Part shown: in pieces, positions 1-8,050 of the stretch | How positions within the stretch are numbered: position 1 is the stretch's first letter | Layout of the letters: every line of letters starts with the position of its first letter | DNA from: Caldilineaceae bacterium | GTDB lineage: Bacteria > Chloroflexota > Anaerolineae > Caldilineales > Caldilineaceae | Direction: 5' to 3' | Assembly (NCBI GenBank): GCA_020634815.1 | Contig: JACKBA010000038.1 | Location: forward strand, 1-60,373 | Length of the DNA: 60,373 nt | The notes under the pieces: generated by a model | Databases searched by the model: none | Told to the model about the DNA's origin: nothing | What the model saw: only the letters and a program-made list of their open reading frames with translations | Program-made: the position numbers and the translations under genes

Positions 1-1
1 T

Positions 2-202
2 CTGCAGGAAGGTTTGGAGACGGGCGAGATTAAAGGCAAAGTCGAAATGATCGAGAGCTTGCTGGCGGTCGGCGCCGAATGGTCGCTGATCACACGCGCA
101 ACGGGCATCACACCGGATGAGTTTGAGACGCTCAAGGCGCAACTCAACCGTTTTGCCGATCCGCACGCCGGCGACGACGCGCAACAGACAACGACGGACT
201 GA
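2..202 (+). CDS. Rpn family nuclease/putative transposase, C-terminal end (runs off window)
   Basis: The frame is open from the first full codon of the window, so the gene begins upstream and only about 66 C-terminal residues are visible. The tail reads as a helical segment with LETGEIKGKVEMIESLLAVG followed by a TGIT..EF..L pattern. That is the usual C-terminal end of Rpn (recombination-promoting nuclease, PD-(D/E)XK) proteins. The catalytic domain is not visible, so function rests on the tail alone. The stop at 200-202 is followed in the same frame by an RHS remnant, and a middle piece of another Rpn gene lies at 1373-1690, so this is a scrambled region. The gene may itself be intact upstream. 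Confidence 0.55.
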   Translation: MQEGLETGEIKGKVEMIESLLAVGAEWSLITRATGITPDEFETLKAQLNRFADPHAGDDAQQTTTD

Positions 203-586
<384 letters not shown>

Positions 587-651
587 GGCAACACGGCTGC
601 CTTGCTCTGGTCACCCGGCAATAGTACAATCGAAATAGTAGAGGCAAGGCG

Positions 652-1128
652 ATGGCTGGCGGCGAAATAGACGTGTCGGAAAGTTCGCGATTCATCTACC
701 TGGATATCTGTGCGCTTAATCGACCGTTCGACGATCAAGATCAGATTCGCATCCGGCTAGAAACGGACGCCGTGCTCTTAATTTTGAGCCACGTACGGAC
801 CCGTTCTATTCGGACGGCTGTTTCGCCTGTCCATATCAAGGAGGCGACTGCCACTCCGGATTTGTCACGGAGGGAACACGTACTGGCGTTGCTCAGCGAG
901 TTTGGCGCCGAGATTGACGTTGACTCAGGGCAAGTTCGTCAGCGAGTTCAGCACCTTCTTCAATCGGGCCTTGGCGTAGCAGACGCTGCTCACGCTGCAT
1001 ATGCCGAATTATCTGGAAGTGATTTCGTCACGGTGGATGACCGATTGATCCGTCAGTTGCAGCGGACGCGTCTGAACATCTGGTCTGGTACGCCGACTGC
1101 CTACTGCGACAAGGAGAATCTGCGATGA
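652..1128 (+). CDS. PIN-domain protein, probable toxin-type ribonuclease
   Basis: This 158-residue protein has PIN-domain features: an N-terminal IYLDICALNRPF (first acidic residue D18), a polar segment VSPVHIKEA (E64), GVADAAHAAYA (D111) and FVTVDDRL (D129/D130). PIN domains are Mg-dependent RNases and are commonly the toxin of type II toxin-antitoxin pairs. The start is ATG 652, 10-20 bases after a purine-rich AGAGGCAAGG stretch. The following gene overlaps its stop by four bases, so the two are translationally coupled. In classical VapBC pairs the antitoxin comes first; here the small partner comes second. Target and toxicity are inferred, not shown. Confidence 0.75.
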   Translation: MAGGEIDVSESSRFIYLDICALNRPFDDQDQIRIRLETDAVLLILSHVRTRSIRTAVSPVHIKEATATPDLSRREHVLALLSEFGAEIDVDSGQVRQRVQHLLQSGLGVADAAHAAYAELSGSDFVTVDDRLIRQLQRTRLNIWSGTPTAYCDKENLR

Positions 1129-1355
1129 GCGTTCAAACCTATCTTCCTGAGGAGACAGTTGTGCGCCAGGGAATTGCGGCATTGATGGCCGCCCTTGGCC
1201 CTGTGGAGACTGCCCGATTCTTGGCCTTGCCCCACTCCCGTCTATCTGACTATGTGGAGTGGCATCGGCAATGGCAGGCCGGTCTTGACACACAAACCTT
1301 TCTGGATGAGCTCTTCGGCACACCGCAAGACACAAATCATCCCTCTGAAGGCTGA
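1125..1355 (+). CDS. Small protein coupled to PIN-domain gene, possible antitoxin
   Basis: A 76-residue acidic protein starts at the ATG of an ATGA overlap with the PIN gene. It is predicted to be mostly helical (EETVVRQGIAALMAALGPVE, then RFLALPHSRLSDYVEWHRQW). I do not recognise a named family. Its size, coupling and position make an antitoxin or accessory role for the PIN protein likely. No ribbon-helix-helix or AbrB motif is obvious. The gene ends shortly before a truncated Rpn nuclease fragment. Confidence 0.6.
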   Translation: MSVQTYLPEETVVRQGIAALMAALGPVETARFLALPHSRLSDYVEWHRQWQAGLDTQTFLDELFGTPQDTNHPSEG

Positions 1356-1372
1356 GGGCCGCTCGCACGCAC

Positions 1373-1690
1373 TTATCTCTCTTCGAGCACCAGTCCAAGC
1401 CCGACCCCTGGATGCGCTTCCGCCTGCTCAAGTACATGTGCCGCATGGGGGATGAGTTCTTCAAGCAGCGCCCGGAGCAGAGCGAGCTGCCGCCCATCCT
1501 GCCCGTCGTCTTCTACCAGGGCGAGCGGGCGTGGCTGCCCTCCACCGAGTTCGCCGACCTTTTCCCGGCGGCAGAACGCGAGCAGAGCTTTCTGCCCCGC
1601 TTCACCCACTACCTCATCGACCAATCCGCCCTGACGCCGGGCAGTGCACTCGTGCCACCGTTCCCCTGCATAGGGGGATGGCTGGCGTAG
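1373..1690 (+). pseudogene. Rpn family nuclease fragment (central part)
   Basis: The frame from about 1373 reads LSLFEHQSKPDPWMRFRLLK followed by PPILPVVFYQGERAW, EFADLF and FTHYLIDQSALTP. These are hallmark segments of the Rpn/PD-(D/E)XK transposase-like nuclease: the EHQS..P motif, PVV.Y.G..W and a following acidic loop. The N-terminal catalytic start is missing, with a different frame and no start codon upstream. After DQSALTP the sequence diverges and stops at 1690. It is a both-ends-truncated relic. The internal ATG at 1412 would not give a functional protein. Confidence 0.75.
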
Positions 1691-1757
1691 GTGTAAGGAC
1701 CCAGCGTCTGGTTGGCTGGCCCCGGGTCCGCCATCTGCGGCAGGAGCAGCGCCAGCG

Positions 1758-1793
1758 CCTTGATGCCCGCCGGCGCGGCGACGGGCATCAAGG
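1758..1793. terminator. Long hairpin between convergent genes
   Basis: Two 12-base arms (1758-1769 and 1782-1793) are perfectly complementary around a 12-base GC-rich loop. The hairpin sits between the plus-strand Rpn relic and the minus-strand gene ending at 1858. It lacks a strong T tract on either side, so it could be a weak bidirectional terminator or simply a REP-like palindrome. Confidence 0.4.
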
Positions 1794-1857
1794 AATCAGA
1801 TCACTATCCTGTTGGTAATGCGCCGCCAGAACGCTCTGTCACCCGACGAGCCGGCCG

Positions 1858-2679
1858 TCAACGGTTGTAATAGACCATCTGTCCATTACGCCAGACATAT
1901 CGACGCCGTTCGCCGGGAATGGTTTGATAGAGTTCTGGCAATTGTGTCCCGGCGCCGATCCGTAACGGCAAGTGCTCTTGTGTGAAATCCAGGTAGCCAA
2001 GGCGGCCGGCGGTCGCCCACCTTTGCAAGTCATAGAGTTTGGCGGCGCTTGGACGAGTACTTGGCCCTTGCAGTCCGCCTGGATAGAACTCCGGGTCGTC
2101 TTTGCCGCGTTCCCATTCTGCAGCATAGTGCCGACCGACGACTTCCTTTGGCTTCTCGGCGAAATAGGTCAAGCTGAAGAGTGTATATGCTGGTCTGAAC
2201 GCGTCTTCTTTGATGCGGCAGATGGACAGAGCGTGCAAAACCACAAAGGACTCAATATCGTCAGGCAGACACCATTCAGTTATGACTGGTGCTTCGCCCG
2301 TATTGTTTTCCAGATAACTCAACTCCACTGGCAATTGTTGATGCAAGTTCAGAAAATAGTGAACCCCTGTGAAGTGATGGCAATTCTTGGGAAAACTAAA
2401 CACCCCATTGCTACGTGAATAAAGCAATTCACTTAAAACCTTTGCCCCTCCCCACCCAAACAAACTATAGGTGTCAACGGGACACTGGATTGTCATGCTA
2501 CAAAACGGACAGCGGGCATATGCATAAATAGGAATGATCTGCCAGTACTCGCTGCCAAGATTGAACGGCCGAAGCCATCCCCGCCTGGTTAAATATGGAG
2601 TGATGATCCGGCGATATTCTTGCGCAGTGCATTTGAATGTCAGCAAGGCTTGCAACATCTCTGAATAGATAGTGTTCAT
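1858..2679 (-). CDS. Uncharacterised 273-residue protein, orphan gene behind an RHS scrap
   Basis: I do not recognise a family. The start ATG (2677-2679) has a strong AGGAGG 5-8 bases upstream. The protein is soluble-looking, with aromatic-rich segments, a CPFC pair at about residues 57-60 followed by another Cys (TIQCPVD) that could form a metal site, and a GWGGAKVLSELL segment. Its ribosome binding site lies inside an RHS-like reading frame (2699-2758), as if the gene once followed a full RHS toxin gene. That placement is typical of immunity genes in polymorphic toxin loci, but the role is inferred only. Base composition is visibly less GC-rich than the core genes to the right, which fits transfer. 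Confidence 0.6.
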   Translation of the reverse strand: MNTIYSEMLQALLTFKCTAQEYRRIITPYLTRRGWLRPFNLGSEYWQIIPIYAYARCPFCSMTIQCPVDTYSLFGWGGAKVLSELLYSRSNGVFSFPKNCHHFTGVHYFLNLHQQLPVELSYLENNTGEAPVITEWCLPDDIESFVVLHALSICRIKEDAFRPAYTLFSLTYFAEKPKEVVGRHYAAEWERGKDDPEFYPGGLQGPSTRPSAAKLYDLQRWATAGRLGYLDFTQEHLPLRIGAGTQLPELYQTIPGERRRYVWRNGQMVYYNR

Positions 2680-2698
2680 GTGCTCCTCCTGGCTGGGA

Positions 2699-2758
2699 AA
2701 TCCCAGTGAGGGTCTCTTGCACCAGATTGCCCCAGCCGCTGTAGGCGTAGTGGCTCAA
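2699..2758 (-). pseudogene. RHS-repeat remnant (about 20 codons)
   Basis: On the minus strand the sequence immediately upstream of the gene at 1858-2679 reads LSHYAYSGWGNLVQETLTGI. This matches a YD/RHS repeat unit (YAYD..GNLVQ.T). It has no flanking repeats and is a scrap left by recombination. Its downstream end merges into the Shine-Dalgarno region of the next gene. Confidence 0.5.
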
Positions 2759-2830
2759 CGTTGCTTTCGGTAATAAACACGTCTCAGGTGATTGGGGACA
2801 TTACAGTGAAACATCAAACCCACAAAGCGC

Positions 2831-3523
2831 CTATAGGCGGCAACGAGCATCAAAAGGGCTGAAATTATCGAAGGAAAAGGTTACTTCCACATGACCAGAG
2901 CCTTCTGTATCTCCAGAATCTAGGAACTCAATGGCAATGAAATTAACATCATAGCTTGGCGGGAAAGGCGCATTATCACAACTCAGCGCGTATTTGTCTG
3001 GACTTATCTTCCGTCCCGCCTTCCAACCATGCTCTTCCAGATCGAAGACCAGATCCGCCATGAATTGCCTTGGATCGTCAACGGTAATTATCGCATCCGT
3101 CCTCCATAGTTGGATTAGCCCAGGCCCCCACTCCTGGCTTCCACTCCAAAGTGGCCCTCTCCTAGATAGTTCGATCGTCACCTTGTAGTTAGATTCAATC
3201 TTTCTCAGTATCTGTTCTGACATGAGAATAGAACCACCATACACATATATCGTCGGAGAAATACCAACCAGGCAGACTGCGGCCAGCCCCAAAGCATACT
3301 GTCGGGGTGTCACCCAAACAGTGGGACGGATATTCAGAAGCCGCGAGAGAAGCCAGACAACTAATACACTTCCCAACACAATAAGAAGGTAGATCCCTCC
3401 AGGGAATATGGCGACATAGGCCATGGGGCCGGTGGAAAGCATGAATGGATTTACCATCACGCTCACTACTAAACACAAACAGACCAGCCACCAATTCAGT
3501 CGATAGCGTGATAGCGTCCGCAT
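2831..3523 (-). CDS. Membrane protein of unknown function, paralog of the gene at 3797-4507
   Basis: The 230-residue protein begins MRTLSRYRLNWWLV and has about three N-terminal membrane helices (roughly residues 12-30, 37-60, 75-97), then a soluble C-terminal domain of about 130 residues. It aligns with the neighbouring protein along its length: the same RYRL.WWLV start, YVYGGS/FVYGGS after the third helix, EQ.L..IES.Y.V, EWGPGL and a C-terminal RCRL. No known domain is recognised. The copy pair lies among RHS scraps, so an immunity-like or surface role is possible but unproven. Composition is lower in GC than the housekeeping genes. Confidence 0.7.
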   Translation of the reverse strand: MRTLSRYRLNWWLVCLCLVVSVMVNPFMLSTGPMAYVAIFPGGIYLLIVLGSVLVVWLLSRLLNIRPTVWVTPRQYALGLAAVCLVGISPTIYVYGGSILMSEQILRKIESNYKVTIELSRRGPLWSGSQEWGPGLIQLWRTDAIITVDDPRQFMADLVFDLEEHGWKAGRKISPDKYALSCDNAPFPPSYDVNFIAIEFLDSGDTEGSGHVEVTFSFDNFSPFDARCRL

Positions 3524-3615
3524 GTTAGGCTCAGCCTTTGAGTCATTCTCAGAAAAGAACTCAACTTCCTACTGATATGGACACGCACATAGAAGCTGTA
3601 CAAGTAGTCTGTGTA

Positions 3616-3816
3616 TCACCATATGTCAGTTTGCACATCCGCCGTGCCCGCCGGGTAGCCGAAGCGGGTCACCACGCCATTTCCGACCGTCTGGTTCAGT
3701 CGGTTGGCGGCCTCATACTCGTAGGTGGCTGCGCCACCGTCGCTGTCCACCATGCTCGCCAGCCGCCCCGCTCCGCCGTAGATGAAGCCGAGTGCCTCAT
3801 AGACGACACCGGCTGC
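3616..3816 (-). pseudogene. RHS-repeat remnant (YD repeats)
   Basis: The minus-strand frame reads GVVYEALGFIYGGAGRLASM, then VDSDGGAATYEYEAANRLNQ and TRFGYPAGTADVQ before a stop at 3616-3618. The GRL..M.D..G..T.Y.YEAANRL pattern is a canonical RHS/YD repeat. It has no start of its own and begins inside the last codons of the membrane-protein gene at 3797-4507, in a different frame. It is a relic carried between two orphan genes. Confidence 0.8.
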
Positions 3817-4507
3817 TAAAGGGGTTGACGGCGTGAAATGAGAAATAGATTTCTACCTCGTTTGCAGTTTCTGCTCCGCTGTCTTTTGGAAGGCTTATAT
3901 CGATGATATTGGTGTCGTCAAGGGGCAGGCGAAAAAAAGGGAGCTGTGGGATGGACATATTGCTGCACTGGAAGCCGTAATGGGTTTCGGTTACTGCTCT
4001 TCCTTCCCATCGATATTTCTCCAGATCGGATGCCAACTGCATCACAAACTGTCGTGAATTGTCAGTTTTGACGCTTGCCCGTACCCTCCATGTTGTATTC
4101 AGTCCGGGTCCCCATTCCCCGTCGTCATAATACCAGCCTGTCCCTTTGCTCAGAACGTTTACCTTCACCCCATACTTCGACTCGATAGTTTGCAGCATTT
4201 GTTCCGCCGCCCAGGCGCTACCACCATATACGAACAACGATGGCGACAAACCAAAAAGCCAAAGCACCAGCAAACACAACACATATTGCTGGCGCGTCAA
4301 CCAAACGCCAAGATCAGCCTTACCGATAAAAAGAAGAACGACCCAAAAGACTAGAATTCCTCCCAACAGAAAGGGTACGACTTGTACGATTATAAAGATG
4401 GTAGTCATACTCAACGGACCATGGAATAACGCAAAGGTGTTCACCAACACACATCCAGCCAGCCACCAATAAACCAGCCACCAGCGCAACCGATAGCGTG
4501 TTCTCAT
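3797..4507 (-). CDS. Membrane protein of unknown function, paralog of the gene at 2831-3523
   Basis: The start chosen (MRTRYRLRWWLV) aligns with the start of the downstream paralog. ATGs at 4513 and 4534 are alternatives, and 4513 has AGGA 11 bases upstream. There are about three N-terminal membrane helices, then a soluble domain carrying EQMLQTIESKYGVKV and EWGPGL, ending in FSSRCRL, which matches FDARCRL of the paralog. The last seven codons overlap an RHS remnant in another frame. Function is unknown. The tandem arrangement points to duplication with substantial divergence. Confidence 0.7.
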   Translation of the reverse strand: MRTRYRLRWWLVYWWLAGCVLVNTFALFHGPLSMTTIFIIVQVVPFLLGGILVFWVVLLFIGKADLGVWLTRQQYVLCLLVLWLFGLSPSLFVYGGSAWAAEQMLQTIESKYGVKVNVLSKGTGWYYDDGEWGPGLNTTWRVRASVKTDNSRQFVMQLASDLEKYRWEGRAVTETHYGFQCSNMSIPQLPFFRLPLDDTNIIDISLPKDSGAETANEVEIYFSFHAVNPFSSRCRL

Positions 4508-4574
4508 ATGCATCGTTGAATCAATCCTGATCATTGGGCCCGCTTGACACAGGCATTACACCATTGATCCCTCG

Positions 4575-5177
4575 TCACTCCACCTTGGTGAACACAGGAT
4601 TATCTACGCCCAGTGCATCGGGATCACCAGGGTCCGACGTCATCTGGAGGAGAACGAATTTCCCCAGGCAGGAGCGAGGATACAAATAGACAAACCCGTC
4701 CTCTGGATAGTTGACGACGATCTTTGCCGTTCGGTCGGCAATGAGTGGCACCGATTCATCATAAGCCAACATATCGGCCATCTGTAGACTAAGGATCAAC
4801 GGCCCATCCACATAGTCAAGACCATTGGCAAAGTAGCGCAGACCTTCCATTTGAAGTTTTGCCCCATCACCCTCATCGGGCACCAACGACCACTGGTTGG
4901 CTGTGCCGGTAACGCTATACTCAGGCGACTGGAAATGCTGGCTGTACGTGCCATCCGCATGAATAATCAAGGTCTCCACCCCGCTGATCCGGGAGGATGG
5001 CGAACCGGGGTTCTTGTAGTTTCGATAATGCGCCTGCCAGACGCCCACAACTTCCGGCTGTGTCACATTCTGTGGTCGCTGGCACGGCCCACTGTAGCGA
5101 AGACCATCCAGACAACCCGCCCCCATGAACATGGCCAGCATCAGGACAACGCATTGAACCAGACGATTGGTGGGCAT
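4575..5177 (-). CDS. Putative lipoprotein of unknown function
   Basis: From the ATG at 5177 (MPTNRLVQCVVLMLAMFMGA then GC) the protein has a short basic N-region, a hydrophobic stretch and a lipobox-like MGAGC, so it is probably cleaved and lipidated. An upstream ATG at 5204 would put nine extra residues in front of the signal peptide and is less likely. The mature part (about 180 residues) contains EVVGVWQAHYRNY and an ETLIIHADGTYSQHF segment, a pattern of small secreted beta-sandwich or lipocalin-like proteins that sense or store ligands. No named family is certain. It is the first of the minus-strand accessory genes. Confidence 0.65.
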   Translation of the reverse strand: MPTNRLVQCVVLMLAMFMGAGCLDGLRYSGPCQRPQNVTQPEVVGVWQAHYRNYKNPGSPSSRISGVETLIIHADGTYSQHFQSPEYSVTGTANQWSLVPDEGDGAKLQMEGLRYFANGLDYVDGPLILSLQMADMLAYDESVPLIADRTAKIVVNYPEDGFVYLYPRSCLGKFVLLQMTSDPGDPDALGVDNPVFTKVE

Positions 5178-5212
5178 TGGGAATCCTTGGGCGTAAAACG
5201 TCACGAGTCAAA

Positions 5213-5340
5213 CGTCAAACGTGAAACGTCAAACGTCAAACGTCAAACGTGATGACTCGTACCCCGTGACGCATGATTCGTTACGCATGACGCATGACGC
5301 ATGACGCATGACTCGTGACGCATGACGCATGACGTTTGAC
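5213..5340. repeat. Short-period direct repeats upstream of lipoprotein
   Basis: Two blocks of tandem short units occupy this gap: AAACGTC units in 5213-5250 and GACGCAT/GCATGAC units in 5270-5340, interrupted by variants such as GATTCGTTACGCAT. The period is 7-9 bases, too short and too irregular for a CRISPR array. The same type of unit (GATGCGTAA/GTGATGCGT) recurs at 14735-14780 and 14944-14960, so it is a dispersed family. Confidence 0.75.
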
Positions 5341-5350
5341 TTCTCACTCC

Positions 5351-6277
5351 TCAAAACCACGCCGGCGTCACAAACTCGGGATGATGGCGCAGCAGCGCCC
5401 GCATTTGCACGTGCAGGGGTCGCACCATGCGGCGCAGCTCGCGCACGCTGCGGTTGCGATTCATCCAGGCCTGCGTCGATGCGGTGCGCGCGTACAGGCG
5501 CGCAAAGATCGCAGCCTCCAGCGCGTCGATCTGCGCCAGCGCTCGCTCCGCGAACGCCGGTGTGTAAGTCGCCGCCGCCAGTTGTGACGCACAGGGCTCC
5601 TCCCGCGCCGCACGCAGCGCATCACGCGCCAGCTCTACAAAGAGATCGTAGCTGCGCGGCACCGGCTCGCGCAGGTGCAGCCCCGTATACGCGCTGCGCG
5701 CGGTGACCACCGTGCGCGCCACCTGACGCATGGTTGTCAGCGAAGTCAACGCCACGGCAAAGCAATCCTCCAGCGCCTTGATGGCGTGCTGCTCCGCCAC
5801 AATCGCGTCCGTGCGCGCGCTGATGGTCGCCAGCGTCGCCGCCAGTTGCGCCTCGAGGGCAGCCAGGTATTCCGGCGTAACGCCGTGCTCGAGCAGCAGC
5901 GCGGCCAGCGCCGGCTCGGCCGCACGCACCGCTACGATCTGCTTCTGCACCTGAGCCACAAAAAGCTCCTGGTCCACGCGCGCCCGATATTGCGGCGCCG
6001 AACGCGGGCCGCGCTTGCGACGCTTTGGCGGCGCCCCGTCCGTCTCGCTGCTCTCCTCGTCCGGCGCAGCATCGATCTGCGTGGCGTGCACCGGCGCGGT
6101 GCGGCCGGGCGCCTGTGGCGGCGCGGCGGGTGGCGGGGCAGCCTGCGCGCCTGATGCCGGGGCTTGCGGCTCCGCCTCCAAGAGTTGCACGTCCAGCACG
6201 GAGGGCGCGGCGGGGGTCTGCGCCGCCGCCGGCGCGCGGCGACTGGCGCGCTTGCGTGTTCGTATGTGCCTGGACAT
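5351..6277 (-). CDS. Uncharacterised helical protein with basic, Pro/Ala-rich N-terminus
   Basis: The ATG at 6277 (MSRHIRTRKRASRR) has GGAGG nine bases upstream and is preferred over the more distal start at 6388. The product has about 308 residues: a basic head, a Pro/Ala-rich linker to about residue 85, a second basic patch KRRKRGPRS, then an all-helical domain of about 200 residues (ALAALLLEHGVTPEYLAALE and later YDLFVELARDALRAA). I cannot name the family. The basic patches could bind nucleic acid. There are no membrane helices. It lies alone between repeat tracts. Confidence 0.65.
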   Translation of the reverse strand: MSRHIRTRKRASRRAPAAAQTPAAPSVLDVQLLEAEPQAPASGAQAAPPPAAPPQAPGRTAPVHATQIDAAPDEESSETDGAPPKRRKRGPRSAPQYRARVDQELFVAQVQKQIVAVRAAEPALAALLLEHGVTPEYLAALEAQLAATLATISARTDAIVAEQHAIKALEDCFAVALTSLTTMRQVARTVVTARSAYTGLHLREPVPRSYDLFVELARDALRAAREEPCASQLAAATYTPAFAERALAQIDALEAAIFARLYARTASTQAWMNRNRSVRELRRMVRPLHVQMRALLRHHPEFVTPAWF

Positions 6278-6720
6278 GATGGTGAACCTCCATTTCATGC
6301 GAGAAAAGGGCGACGCTTGAAAGTTCACAGTGACTGCGGGTGAAGGAAGGTCGATCGAAGGTGGGAAAGGGGGGCCATCCCTGGCCACACACGTCGACGA
6401 CGGGTTTTCAACGCCTACGCACTATGACAACTTCAAGTGTAGGCGCGGAGTGAAGCGGCGCCGACGATCCAATGACCGGTTCGCCGCGCCAGGAACGGCG
6501 ACATTTGACGGATTTCGTGCTTACGCCCGACCATTTTGCCGCGCCCGGCGTGCATTTCGGCCGCGCGCCGGGGCTTGCCGGCTTTGCGGCCGGGCATGGC
6601 GTCGCTCCGGCCAGGCTTGCCGGCCGCACGTTCACGCATTATTGTGCTGCACCGCTGCTTACGGGGTTGGCTGGCAGGCTTGTGTGTCTTGCCGGCGTGC
6701 TTGGGCTGTCTGCGTCCATG

Positions 6721-6909
6721 CTTGCCCGCTCTGCACTCGAGCTTGCCAGTTCTGCGCTTGTGCTTTCTTGCGTTGCACCGGCGCTTGCCCGGTTTGCACT
6801 CGAGCATTCCAGATTTGCGCTGGTGCGTTCCGGTGTTGCGCCGGTGCTTGCTCGGTTTACACTCAAGCTTTCTTGTTCTGCGCTGGGGCGTTTTGGGGCT
6901 GCGCCGGGG
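6721..6909. repeat. 21-bp tandem repeat organised as three 63-bp units
   Basis: The segment is three consecutive 63-base units (6721-6783, 6784-6846, 6847-6909), each made of three diverged 21-base subunits starting CTTGCC or similar. Degenerate 21-base periodicity extends to roughly 6570 and 7010. Because 21 is a multiple of three, several frames on both strands stay open: on the minus strand a Lys/Arg-rich heptad frame (LECKPGK, HKRRTGK, LECRAGK) spans 6433-6996, and on the plus strand a Leu/Ala heptad frame spans 6472-7080. None has a convincing ribosome binding site. The rest of the gene-free stretch 6278-7441 holds this array, the palindromes at 7077-7313 and the leader of the next gene. 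Confidence 0.75.
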
Positions 6910-7076
6910 CTTGCAAGCCTTGCGCGTGTGCTGTACAGGCCGCCGGTCGGGCTTGTTGCACGTGCGCCGGCGGTTGCAGGCGCTGCGCCAGAGCACGCCT
7001 GCCCCGCGCCCGCCAAGATTGCCGGCGCGTGCGTCAGGGTTGACCTCGCCGCTTTCAGTGGTTCACGAATCTCGCC

Positions 7077-7313
7077 GTAGTGACGACTTTAGTCGTTGGC
7101 TGCCTCTGGAACGGCTGAAGCCGTCACTACGTATTGCGACTTGTGAACGTTCACAACATTTGCCGGTAGTCGTACGGGCATGAAGTTTCATGCCCACGTG
7201 GCGAACTATCGCCTGGTGGGCTTGGCATGCCAAGCCCGTACGCCATTGTCGAATCGATTTCTCAGCGTTCATCAGTCGTCGGCTGCCTCTGGAACGGCTG
7301 AAGCCGTCACTAC
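7077..7313. repeat. REP-like palindromic repeat cluster
   Basis: A 40-base sequence at 7091-7130 recurs at 7274-7313 with one mismatch. The first copy forms an imperfect 21-base inverted repeat with 7077-7097 (GTAGTGACG arms). Between the copies are a 9-base-arm hairpin (7176-7184/7187-7195) and a perfect 20-base palindrome at 7218-7237. An 8-base inverted pair at 7173-7180 and 7233-7240 brackets them. The cluster is non-coding and lies just upstream of the xanthine phosphoribosyltransferase gene. Confidence 0.8.
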
Positions 7314-7441
7314 AAAGGGTGCACGATTGAGTTATCTGATTCGCACCCTTCGCCTGCCCTCCGAATCGCGGCGCATGCCCGACTTGGGGTATCATCCTCT
7401 CATTGTTTCTGCTATTGTGGGCAACACTCAAGGAGGGCGAT

Positions 7442-8050
7442 GTGCGCGCACTTGTGGAGCGGATCGAGGCGGAAGGTCTCAATCTCGGCCGCGGGATTCT
7501 GAAGGTCGACGGCTTTGTCAATCACCAACTCGACCCGGCGCTGACGATGGGGATGGGACGCGCCTTTGTCAATGCCTTTGCGCAGCGAGGTGTGACCGGT
7601 ATCACCAAGATCATCACCGCCGAGGTGAGCGGCATCGCCCCGGCGCTGACGACGGCAATGGTGCTCGATGTGCCCATGATCTATGCGCGCAAGACGCGGC
7701 CTATCACCATGCCCGAGGGCTACTACTCGGCGCAGGCGCCCAGCCACACCAAGGGCGGCATCGTCGACCTGATCGTCTCGCCCGAATACCTGACGGCGGA
7801 GGACCGCGTGCTGCTCATCGACGACTTTCTGGCCACGGGCAAGACGATTGCCGCGCTGGCGACGCTGGTGGCGCAGTGCGGCGCGACGCTGTGCGGCATC
7901 GGCTGTATCATCGAGAAGACCTTTGAGGGCGGACGCGAGCACCTGGCGCACCTGGCGGTGCCCATCGTCTCGCTCGCCGTCATCGAGAGCATGGAAGGGG
8001 ATGCGATCGTCGTGGTCAATCCCGCGGGGACAGAAGCGGAGCTATCTTGA
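7442..8050 (+). CDS. xpt: Xanthine phosphoribosyltransferase
   Basis: The enzyme transfers the phosphoribosyl group of PRPP to xanthine, giving XMP for purine salvage in the cytosol. The 202-residue length matches the Xpt family. The order of motifs also fits: KVDGFVNHQLDP near residue 21, SGIAPA near 63, YARK near 81, and the PRPP-binding VLLIDDFLATGKT at 123-135, followed by GIGCIIEKTFEGGR. GTG at 7442 is chosen because AAGGAGG lies six bases upstream; a more distal start would run into it. The next gene overlaps the stop by four bases (TTGA). No purine riboswitch could be recognised upstream. Confidence 0.92.
   Translation: MRALVERIEAEGLNLGRGILKVDGFVNHQLDPALTMGMGRAFVNAFAQRGVTGITKIITAEVSGIAPALTTAMVLDVPMIYARKTRPITMPEGYYSAQAPSHTKGGIVDLIVSPEYLTAEDRVLLIDDFLATGKTIAALATLVAQCGATLCGIGCIIEKTFEGGREHLAHLAVPIVSLAVIESMEGDAIVVVNPAGTEAELS

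Noticed and set aside
3538..3819. Plus-strand 93-residue frame
   Set aside because: The minus strand here encodes a clear RHS-repeat remnant; the plus frame has no motif.
5213..5340. CRISPR-like array
   Set aside because: Units are 7-9 bases, tandem and without spacers; no cas genes are near.
6330..7080. Cys-rich or Leu/Ala-rich proteins encoded by the 21-bp array on the plus strand
   Set aside because: All three frames are open for the same periodic reason and none has a credible start site, so they are not listed as genes.
7320..7441. Purine (xanthine/guanine) riboswitch ahead of xpt
   Set aside because: The leader shows no three-way junction with the conserved loop bases of purine riboswitches; only repeats and a short leader are visible.
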